33,977 nt of DNA, from positions 1-33,977 of the forward strand of contig CACZTJ010000011.1 of the NCBI GenBank assembly GCA_902784065.1, given 5' to 3'. Below the pieces are notes generated by a model. It was not told the DNA's origin and did not search any database. It saw nothing but the letters and a program-made list of their open reading frames with translations. The DNA comes from an uncultured Prevotellaceae bacterium (GTDB lineage: Bacteria > Bacteroidota > Bacteroidia > Bacteroidales > Bacteroidaceae). The translations under genes were made by a program, and so were the position numbers. Positions 17,901 to 23,758 of this stretch are shown here, piece after piece (position 1 is the first letter of the stretch; each line of letters begins with the position of its first letter).

Positions 17901-17953
17901 GTAGCGTCAATATTATCTGGCTGATTGGGGTTGAACGTTCTATCCGTATTCAT
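14948..17953 (-). CDS. Membrane-anchored Ser/Thr protein kinase
   Basis: A 1001-residue protein. Residues 1-50 are a disordered Thr/Arg-rich tail with repeated T-I-R-A-T-like units. Residues about 65-325 are a Hanks-type kinase: Lys99 (FVLKIYY), HKDIKPGN (185-192), GDFG (206-209), APE (233-235). The glycine-rich loop is degenerate (SEDTGEAQVFLV), but the catalytic residues are intact. Residues about 350-580 contain three helical repeats of about 75 residues, each ending in a VYNMEP/VYEIDP/LYNLDR-like motif. Five hydrophobic segments follow (about 782-800, 808-830, 838-858, 868-886, 952-972). No PASTA or other known sensor domain is seen. It starts within the stop of the zinc-ribbon gene (TAATG) and ends the same way into the AAA+ gene, implying coupled translation. 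Confidence 0.92.
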   Translation of the reverse strand: MNTDRTFNPNQPDNIDATRRVDAGGYDATIRATSSTIRATNRGGTVRANGMVASKDENVDEKFFLLKGNKYKNIQSLSEDTGEAQVFLVERDGEKFVLKIYYPNFDVNKKVLQTVYNFDFEMIVKVYDFGKTYVDGKHRYYELMEYLQGGTMQEYRLNGDMDKFRRIALQGAAALAYCHQSHILHKDIKPGNFFFRDKEHTELVLGDFGISSILDQDGKAHKTTQARTPIYAAPEMYSDVIDGVVEVMPSVDFYSFGICLMTLWLGESPLSSNERTMMRQKSEGRLPRILELPNRVRMIVQGLTVVNPAKRWGYEQVEEWFLGGNPTVDLSSPFLKYKSFVVDPDKNLVADNLHELIPLLLDNQKLAIGYLYNGRISQWLESCGNDKLSTIMKDIVTNRYPVDQRAGLMSAVYNMEPSYPYKDVRGNLCEDIHTIAISLLSYQSDYAILLSNPNDTLFLYLESHTTCNIDRIRSYFSKTDKKSAQIAVLKTVYEIDPDIPLLARYPSSSLKEIVQTFGREQLTEDDWHCLTDGRLLAWMYSHEDRMVCESMRILTQGKTYSESLAYKVLYNLDREAGYDLRSAYTPLQIGEQICERLKGVEHLDDEGFKNAMSDIVELDGRFNYYAQLHGWNEVLNEHHRCFDLGSEENRERMGAYDYKTAVYRFCRILGTSPVYLMPDGKVLTDGRQLDEKQYPQIRTEIRNGSFTQWMSIFYHEDPFADFTEEYAYEHTLEEWLMAIGKIDRTQTYYKRFVDARQETTSRIKEVRDNWKMAKAKEKIWRFTFYGLCAVWILLVMIIGVNDRSYLLEHSLIAVGLPLGGITGLIVGTRAFFRGYDFFFSLLWGLVGVASSYIPIIILKYFGQSHPNLFNIIIVVITLVYMLVCHLTDFRGDEKADSKLISEVLENDIKSSLLEPLYYTFKTKSYKYNGSKFALLNDVTDQVRSISGESVLHYILWSLLALVFVLDFVIFSPSILNVANPDADNLKSIPASIIKQLERDVE

Positions 17954-18897
17954 TATAAATCGTCTTTAATTTCCTTTCTCGAATTTCCACCAAGGATCAC
18001 CCATTTACCACCCATCTGCGGCTTGGCACATCCGCAGGGACTGGAGTGAAGCGCATGTTTGAAATTACACTGCCAAGCCAGTCGTACACCTTGGGGGCGA
18101 CAAGCCATCGCGTAATTACGCACCTGGGCTGGTCTGGGTTGTGGCTGCTGGGCCAGCTTGTCGAGCAGTTCGGAGATCTTATCCAGGCATTTCTGCTTCT
18201 TCTCATCATACTCCTCTTTGCTCATACGCTTATTCTCTGATTCTGGGATAATGGGATTCAGTGTTCCCCTATCCTGTGCCAACAGCGTCAGCACACGCTC
18301 ACGCAACTTGACATTGGCCTCATCTTGCTGCTTCTCATGTTCTGTCGAATAAGGGATCATCAGATCCATCTCCTGCAACTCCTCAGCCATCTTCTGCATC
18401 TCGATGTATTCAGGCATCTGACGAACCTGCTCCAGAAGCATCACGGCATCATCCGTCAGAGGTGTGCCACACTGCTTGCAGAAGGCGAAATCGTTCATCG
18501 TATGGCAAACAGGACAGACAATACCGCCTTGCGGACTACCGCATTCAGGGCAGAAAGCCTCGTTGCCATCCAGATGGGCGCCACAGAAAGAGCACACATC
18601 CTTTCGGACATAACGGCGACAGGTCTCACAGAAGTCTGCGTCAGGATCTAATTCTGCACCGCAGTTCGGACAAGACATCTTGCCAATCTGACTTCCGCAG
18701 GAAGCACAGAACACGGCTTCTGGATCATTGATGGTTCCACAATACGGACAGGCAACTCCCTGGGCAGCTCGCATGTTCATCTGCATCTGCTGGCCCATCT
18801 GGAAGTTATCAGCAGGCTCCATATAACGCTCTTCACGCTGAAGCTGCTGCATCCCTCGATTCGTTCTCTCAGGGTTTATAGTAATATCCTCATTCAT
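17953..18897 (-). CDS. Four-zinc-ribbon protein, first gene of the kinase operon
   Basis: A 314-residue protein with four CxxC...CxxC zinc ribbons at about 50-67, 76-93, 102-119 and 128-143 (double-zinc-ribbon type). A charged helical region follows (about 150-250, partly coiled-coil-like), then a Pro/Gln-rich hinge (QQPQPRPAQ), and a C-terminal module with further cysteines (266, 277, 288, 290). The N-terminus (MNEDITINPE) resembles that of the kinase encoded next (MNTDRTFNPN). No membrane segment is seen. It is probably an adaptor or scaffold; a ubiquitin- or nucleic-acid-binding role cannot be excluded. I do not recognise a named function. A good promoter lies 24 bases upstream of its start. 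Confidence 0.88.
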   Translation of the reverse strand: MNEDITINPERTNRGMQQLQREERYMEPADNFQMGQQMQMNMRAAQGVACPYCGTINDPEAVFCASCGSQIGKMSCPNCGAELDPDADFCETCRRYVRKDVCSFCGAHLDGNEAFCPECGSPQGGIVCPVCHTMNDFAFCKQCGTPLTDDAVMLLEQVRQMPEYIEMQKMAEELQEMDLMIPYSTEHEKQQDEANVKLRERVLTLLAQDRGTLNPIIPESENKRMSKEEYDEKKQKCLDKISELLDKLAQQPQPRPAQVRNYAMACRPQGVRLAWQCNFKHALHSSPCGCAKPQMGGKWVILGGNSRKEIKDDL

Positions 18898-18920
18898 ACT
18901 TTTTTTGATTAAGCTAGGTG

Positions 18921-18950
18921 CAAAATTAATAAAAAAAACAAATCTACAAA
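18921..18950 (-). promoter_or_regulatory. Promoter for the kinase/FHA/AAA operon
   Basis: On the minus strand, TTTG (18950-18947), 18 bases, then TAATTTTG (18928-18921), matching TAnnTTTG. The -7 element ends 24 bases before the first ATG of the operon. The -33 element lies inside the T-tract of the preceding terminator. No other clear promoter is seen down to 6618, so it probably serves all eight genes. Confidence 0.7.
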
Positions 18951-18985
18951 AAAAAACCGCCGTAAATTTACATTTACGACGGCAT
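18945..18985 (-). terminator. Rho-independent terminator after the M13 peptidase gene
   Basis: An 11-base stem, CCGCCGTAAAT (18957-18967) with ATTTACGACGG (18972-18982), one mismatch, short loop. Read on the minus strand it is followed by a run of nine T residues. It is 23 bases beyond the peptidase stop. Confidence 0.85.
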
Positions 18986-19005
18986 TTTGTTCATTTTTGA
19001 CCCGA

Positions 19006-21039
19006 TTACCACAGTTCGAGGCGCTCAGATTTGGGAATAAACATCTTATCACCCTCTTTTACACCAAAAGCATCATACCAGGCATCAATATGGGGTAAAG
19101 CTCCATTTACACGCCAGCGACCCAGTGAATGAGGATCGCTCTTGGTGCGATTACGGATCTCCTCTTCAGTGATGTTACCAGCCCACACACCAGCATAAGC
19201 GTGGAAGAAACGCTGATCTGCTGTCAGACCGTCTTTCTCGCCAAGCGGACAGAGTTTGGTGGCATTCTTATAAGCAGCATAAGCTACCTGCAGACCACCG
19301 TGATCCGCCAGGTTCTCACCCAGTGTCAGACGACCATTGGCATTCAGGTCGGGCAGCACCTTGATCTTGCTGAAGAAGTCAGCATATCTGTCTGTACGCT
19401 CTGTAAAGTTCTTTGCGTCAGCATCAGTCCACCAGTCGTGCATGTTTCCATCCTTGTCGTAATGACGTCCCTGATCATCGAATCCATGCGTCATCTCATG
19501 GCCAATTACTACACCGATGGCACCATAGTTAAAGGCATCGTCAGCAATAGGATCGAAGAACGGAACTTGCAGAATACCAGCAGGGAAACAGATCTCGTTC
19601 GTGGTAGGATTATAGTAGGCGTTAACCGTCTGGGGATCCATATACCAGTCGTCTCTGTCAACAGGCTTTCCTGCTGTATGGTCTATTCTCCATGCTGTCC
19701 AGAAACGGTGGCACTCATGCATATTCTCGTAGTAAGATTTTTTAGCATCAATCTTCAGGTCAGACAAGTCTGTCCAGCGATCGGGATAACCAATCTTCAC
19801 GTAGAAGGTGTTGAGCTTCAGCAATGCGTTCACCTTTGTGGAGTCATCCATCCAGTCCTGAGCAGCGATACGCTCACCAAGGGCAATACGCAGATTCTCT
19901 ACGAGGGTCTTCATGCGCTCTTTCGATGAGGCAGGGAAGTACTTCTTGACATAGATTCTGCCCAGTGCCTCACCCATCACGTTCTGCACCTGATTCGTAG
20001 AACGACGCCACAGCGGATGATCCTCTTTACGTCCTGAGAACACCTTACCGTAGAAGTCGAAGTTGGCAGCGCGCACCTCGTCATTCAGGTAACCTGTGCT
20101 ACCGTCTATCTGTCCCCACTCCATCACGTCGCGATACTCAGCTGCAGTCATCGTGCTAAACAACTTGTCTGCGGCCTTCATAAACTCCACCTGACCAACG
20201 ACAACATCCTGAATATATTCGCTCTTGATGCCCTTAGCATTCATCTGGCGCTCTATCTGGAAGTTAGGACACATGGCGTTAAGATCCTTCAGCGTCATCT
20301 TGTTATAGTTGGCAATGGGGTCACGCAGTTCTGTACGTGACTTTGAAACCTTTGCCAAAGCAGTCTCCACCTTCAGGATGTTCTTCATCTTCTTCTCAGC
20401 AACAGCCTTCTTGAAGCCGTAGAGCTGGAACATACGAACGATGTGCTTCTTGTAAGCCTCACGGATCTTCACCGTAGCCTCATCATTCTCCAGATAATAC
20501 TCTTTCTGTCCTAAGGTCAGTCCGCTCTGAGCGAAATTCAGGATGTTCTGAGTCGCATTCATCTCGTCCGCACCGAGATAGGCAGCAAAGATCTCTGAGT
20601 TGCCGTAAGGCATCAACTCAAGCTGGATAGCGAAGAGCTGCTCCTTGGTCTTGGCAGCTTCCAGGCGCTTGATAACAGGCATCAAAGGCGCCAAGCCATC
20701 CTGTTCCCTGCGTGCAGAGTCCATTGCCAACTTATAGAGATCACTCAGTTTCTGTTCTACAGTACCTTCCTGATACGTATTCTCCTGCAATTCCTTCAGG
20801 ATACCATTGATGCGCTTGTTGTTGTCTTCAGCCAGACGGTCGAAGCTACCGAAGCGCGAATAAGCAGCAGGCAGCGGATTGGCTTTCATCCATCCACCAC
20901 AGGCATACTCGTAGAAGTCATCACCAGGACGAACGCTCTTGTCGAAATCAGATACATTCAGACCTGATCCTAATGTACTTTGAGCCATTGTCATCATAGA
21001 GACAGATGCCATTGCCATCATAGTTAAAATTCTTTTCAT
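19006..21039 (-). CDS. M13-family zinc metallopeptidase (PepO/neprilysin type)
   Basis: A 677-residue secreted endopeptidase. A signal peptide (MKRILTMMAMASVSMMTMAQ) is followed by the M13 N-terminal domain (RPGDDFYEYACGGWMKANPL). The catalytic domain has HEMTH (514-518: zinc ligands H514 and H518, catalytic E515), third ligand Glu575 in GENLADHGG, and NAYYNPTTNEICFPAGILQ. The C-terminus ends in RLELW, a variant of the family's CxVW end. It probably degrades peptides in the periplasm or at the surface. It is ten bases downstream of the ABC-F gene and ends the LolA-like/ABC-F/peptidase operon at a strong terminator. Length is normal for the family. Confidence 0.95.
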   Translation of the reverse strand: MKRILTMMAMASVSMMTMAQSTLGSGLNVSDFDKSVRPGDDFYEYACGGWMKANPLPAAYSRFGSFDRLAEDNNKRINGILKELQENTYQEGTVEQKLSDLYKLAMDSARREQDGLAPLMPVIKRLEAAKTKEQLFAIQLELMPYGNSEIFAAYLGADEMNATQNILNFAQSGLTLGQKEYYLENDEATVKIREAYKKHIVRMFQLYGFKKAVAEKKMKNILKVETALAKVSKSRTELRDPIANYNKMTLKDLNAMCPNFQIERQMNAKGIKSEYIQDVVVGQVEFMKAADKLFSTMTAAEYRDVMEWGQIDGSTGYLNDEVRAANFDFYGKVFSGRKEDHPLWRRSTNQVQNVMGEALGRIYVKKYFPASSKERMKTLVENLRIALGERIAAQDWMDDSTKVNALLKLNTFYVKIGYPDRWTDLSDLKIDAKKSYYENMHECHRFWTAWRIDHTAGKPVDRDDWYMDPQTVNAYYNPTTNEICFPAGILQVPFFDPIADDAFNYGAIGVVIGHEMTHGFDDQGRHYDKDGNMHDWWTDADAKNFTERTDRYADFFSKIKVLPDLNANGRLTLGENLADHGGLQVAYAAYKNATKLCPLGEKDGLTADQRFFHAYAGVWAGNITEEEIRNRTKSDPHSLGRWRVNGALPHIDAWYDAFGVKEGDKMFIPKSERLELW

Positions 21040-21049
21040 CTTAAATTAT

Positions 21050-23050
21050 TTAATTAGAAATTATTGATTCCAAAGTTTCGCTGAGCTGTTCCCAGCGCTC
21101 CACCTCCTCGTCGAGACATTTCTTCGTAGAGGTGTATTCCGTCACAAGTGTCATGTCTGAGGCATTCTCAGGCTGCATCAGCAACTCGTCGAGTTCCTTA
21201 ATGCGCTGTTCCATCTTCTCGATCTTTGCCTCCGACTCCTTCACAGCCTTCTCTGCACGATTCCTGCGCTTCTGCTGTTCCTTGCGCTCCGCATAACTGA
21301 GAGCTTTGGCTAAAGCTGGCGAATGGTCCTCTTCAGAGGAAGTTTCTAGTCCGACGTTACGGACTGGGAGTTCGCTGGTTACGGACTGAGAGTTTGCTCT
21401 CGACGGACTAATGACGTCCTTTCTGCCCAGCTCGTCGAGCTCGCTGATCTTCTTGGCCTGAAGGAAATCATAGATACCACCCAGGTGCTCCTTCACCTTG
21501 CCGCCTCCAAACTCATAGACCTTTGTCACCAGGCCATCCAGGAACTCACGATCATGACTCACGATGATGGCTGTACCATCAAAGGCTTTGATAGCCTCTT
21601 TCAGCACATCCTTCGAAGGCATGTCGAGATGGTTTGTGGGCTCGTCGAGGATCAACAGGTTTACAGGCTCCAACAGCAGACGGATCATCGCCAAACGACT
21701 TCTCTCGCCACCACTCAGCACCTTCACCTTCTTATCTGACTCCTCGCCACCAAACATAAAGGCACCCAGGATATCGTTGATACGCAGGCGGATATCGCCT
21801 TTCGCCACATGGTCGATCGTCTGGAACACAGTCAGACTCTCATCGAGCAACTGCGCCTGGTTCTGGGCGAAATAGCCTATCTGGATGTTATGTCCCACCT
21901 TCAGTTCGCCAGTAAAGGGAATCTCACCCATGATACACTTCACGAGGGTGGATTTACCTTCACCGTTCTTACCTACAAACGCCACTTTCTCGCCACGTTT
22001 GATGGTCAGTGTCACATGATCGAAAACGGTATGTGCCCCATAGTCCTTACGCACCTCGTCGCAGATGATCGGATAGTCGCCGCTTCTGAGACAAGGTGGG
22101 AACTTCAGGTGCATCGCCGAGTTATCCACCTCGTCGATCTCGATAGGCACCACCTTCTCCAGCTGCTTGATCTTCTGCTGCACCTGCACAGCCTTCGTGG
22201 CCTTATAGCGGAAACGCTCGATGAAGTCCTTCATCTCTGCCACTTCCTTCTGCTGGTTCTCGTAGGCTCTCAGCTGCTGTTCGCGACGCTCCTTACGGAG
22301 TTGCACATATTCGTTGTATTTCACCTTGTAGTCGATCACTCGTCCACAGGAGATCTCCAGCGTTCGGTTCGACACATTATTTATAAAGGCACGATCATGG
22401 CTGACCAGCACGACAGCACTCGAGCTCTGGGCCAGAAACTGCTCCAGCCATTGGATCGACTCAATGTCAAGGTGGTTCGTGGGCTCGTCGAGCAACAGCA
22501 CGTCAGGCTTCTGCAAGAGAATCTTCGCCAGTTCGATACGCATACGCCAGCCACCTGAGAACTCTGATGTGGGACGTTCGAAATCTGAGCGCAGGAATCC
22601 CAGACCTGTCAGCGTGCGCTCCAGCTCTGCCTCCCTACTCTCTGCCCCCATCATCATGTAGCATTCATGCTCTGTGGTGTATTTCTCAATCAGCGCCAGA
22701 TAGCTCTCACTCTCATAGTCGGTACGCTCAGCCAGCTCCTGATTCATCTTGTCGAGGCGCTCCTTCATCTTGGTGATGTCGGCAAAAGCCTTCTGGGCTT
22801 CCTCCCTGACGGTGGTATCATCCTGCAGGATCATCACCTGAGGCAGATAGCCCACCCGACAGTCATTAGGCACACTCACGACACCAGCTGTTGGCTTCTG
22901 CTGTCCGCAGAGGATCTTCAGCATCGTGGATTTACCTGCACCATTCTTGCCGACAAGGGCAATACGGTCCTTGTCGTTGATGACAAAGCTGGCATCCACA
23001 AACAGGGGCTTTACCCCAAATTCCACTTTCAGTCCCTCAACTGATATCAT
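21050..23050 (-). CDS. ABC-F family ATPase (Uup/YheS-like)
   Basis: A 666-residue soluble protein with two ABC modules and no membrane segment. Module 1: Walker A GKNGAGKS (34-41), signature FSGGW (164-168), LLLDEPTNHLD (185-195). Module 2: GKNGEGKS (360-367), LSGGER (445-450), LILDEPTNHLD. The interdomain linker (about 240-300) is the charged helical pair of ABC-F proteins, and a C-terminal coiled coil (about 580-666) resembles Uup. ABC-F proteins act on the ribosome, easing stalls or protecting against antibiotics; which applies here cannot be told. The hinge at 548-572 contains a repeat-derived insert (see 21348-21409). The start overlaps the stop of the LolA-like gene (ATGA). Confidence 0.93.
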   Translation of the reverse strand: MISVEGLKVEFGVKPLFVDASFVINDKDRIALVGKNGAGKSTMLKILCGQQKPTAGVVSVPNDCRVGYLPQVMILQDDTTVREEAQKAFADITKMKERLDKMNQELAERTDYESESYLALIEKYTTEHECYMMMGAESREAELERTLTGLGFLRSDFERPTSEFSGGWRMRIELAKILLQKPDVLLLDEPTNHLDIESIQWLEQFLAQSSSAVVLVSHDRAFINNVSNRTLEISCGRVIDYKVKYNEYVQLRKERREQQLRAYENQQKEVAEMKDFIERFRYKATKAVQVQQKIKQLEKVVPIEIDEVDNSAMHLKFPPCLRSGDYPIICDEVRKDYGAHTVFDHVTLTIKRGEKVAFVGKNGEGKSTLVKCIMGEIPFTGELKVGHNIQIGYFAQNQAQLLDESLTVFQTIDHVAKGDIRLRINDILGAFMFGGEESDKKVKVLSGGERSRLAMIRLLLEPVNLLILDEPTNHLDMPSKDVLKEAIKAFDGTAIIVSHDREFLDGLVTKVYEFGGGKVKEHLGGIYDFLQAKKISELDELGRKDVISPSRANSQSVTSELPVRNVGLETSSEEDHSPALAKALSYAERKEQQKRRNRAEKAVKESEAKIEKMEQRIKELDELLMQPENASDMTLVTEYTSTKKCLDEEVERWEQLSETLESIISN
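21348..21409. repeat. Palindromic/tandem repeat inserted in-frame in the ABC-F gene
   Basis: AGTCCGACG (21348-21356) and CGACGGACT (21401-21409) are inverted repeats with one mismatch. Between them are two 22-base tandem units starting TTACGGACTG (21357-21378 and 21379-21400; 18 of 22 identical). The second contains a GAGAG-TTTG-CTCTC hairpin. The element encodes residues about 548-568 of the ABC-F protein, a low-complexity hinge rich in Ser, Val and Thr. Confidence 0.7.
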
Positions 23051-23670
23051 CGCTTATCTACAAACTTATAGTCGCGATACTTCTCCTTGGGGAAGGCCAG
23101 CATTTCGTCAGTGATGCCACCAGAACGGAAATCTGAGATCTTGACGGTAGTCCACACAAAGGCAATCTTGATACGCAGTCGGATGGGGTTATAGGTCTTC
23201 CGCTCCACCAGCACATGTATCTCCTTGATACCCTTCACGCCCTTCTTGGCCTTGAGTGTCAACATCAAGCCTTCCTCATCTTCTGCCACACTGTATTCAA
23301 AGTTCTCTGGTTCGAACTTGAACTTACGAGAGTACTTGTCCGACTTGTTGTTCTGTGCACTGTGAATCTCAACCTCCTTCTTCCTCTTGTTCTTCTTAAC
23401 GGTATAAACAGTCGTACCGTCGTTCCAGGAATTCATCTTCGCATCGACAAACTTGCTTTTCTTGCCTTTATACCAGATGGTGCCGTTAGTCTTATAGATG
23501 CCGATAATGTTAACGTCATAATGCAAGGTAGCTCCCTGTTCGCCAAACACCTGATTGTACGCCTGATTGAAAATACGGCGTGCCTGGCGCGAATTAGGTG
23601 TATCGTCTGCATGGACAGCACACAGCGATGAAAGCAACAGCATGATTATCAAAAATAACCTATTTCTCAT
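23047..23670 (-). CDS. LolA-like periplasmic lipoprotein-carrier-fold protein
   Basis: I chose the ATG at 23670 (207 residues, MRNRLFLIIMLLLSSLCAVHA signal peptide). 23682 is an alternative, and longer frames to 23868 run through the promoter region and into tex. The mature part (about 22-207) has the alternating strand pattern and basic character of LolA/LolB-fold proteins, e.g. NGTIWYKGKKSKFVDAKMNSW and TTVYTVKKNKRKKEVEIHS, with a C-terminal WTTVKISDFRSGGITDEMLAFP. LolA carries outer-membrane lipoproteins across the periplasm; this gene is a LolA-like relative with moderate certainty. It is the first gene of an operon with the ABC-F and M13 genes, overlapping the ABC-F start by four bases. 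Confidence 0.78.
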   Translation of the reverse strand: MRNRLFLIIMLLLSSLCAVHADDTPNSRQARRIFNQAYNQVFGEQGATLHYDVNIIGIYKTNGTIWYKGKKSKFVDAKMNSWNDGTTVYTVKKNKRKKEVEIHSAQNNKSDKYSRKFKFEPENFEYSVAEDEEGLMLTLKAKKGVKGIKEIHVLVERKTYNPIRLRIKIAFVWTTVKISDFRSGGITDEMLAFPKEKYRDYKFVDKR

Positions 23671-23691
23671 ACTTGATATCATTTTGGGGTG

Positions 23692-23699
23692 CAAAATTA
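23692..23699 (-). promoter_or_regulatory. Putative -7 element for the LolA-like operon
   Basis: The minus strand reads TAATTTTG, 22 bases before the chosen start codon. No -33 element is evident at the expected spacing. It lies back to back with the tex -7 element 30 bases away. Confidence 0.5.
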
Positions 23700-23721
23700 C
23701 ACATTTCTCGCGGATTTTCAT

Positions 23722-23729
23722 TATTTTTG
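23722..23729 (+). promoter_or_regulatory. Putative -7 element for tex
   Basis: TATTTTTG matches TAnnTTTG and ends 29 bases before the tex ATG. No TTG is found at -33. The 88-base gap between the divergent genes therefore carries both promoters. Confidence 0.45.
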
Positions 23730-23758
23730 CACACAAATTAACGATTTTACCGAAGATT

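Noticed and set aside
17006-18049. Plus-strand frame of 347 residues opposite the kinase and zinc-ribbon genes
   Set aside because: Antisense to two well-supported genes; no domain seen.
11021-18731. Type VI or type VII secretion locus
   Set aside because: Kinase, phosphatase, FHA and CbxX-type AAA genes recall these systems, but no sheath, membrane-complex, Hcp, VgrG, EccC or WXG100 genes are in the window.
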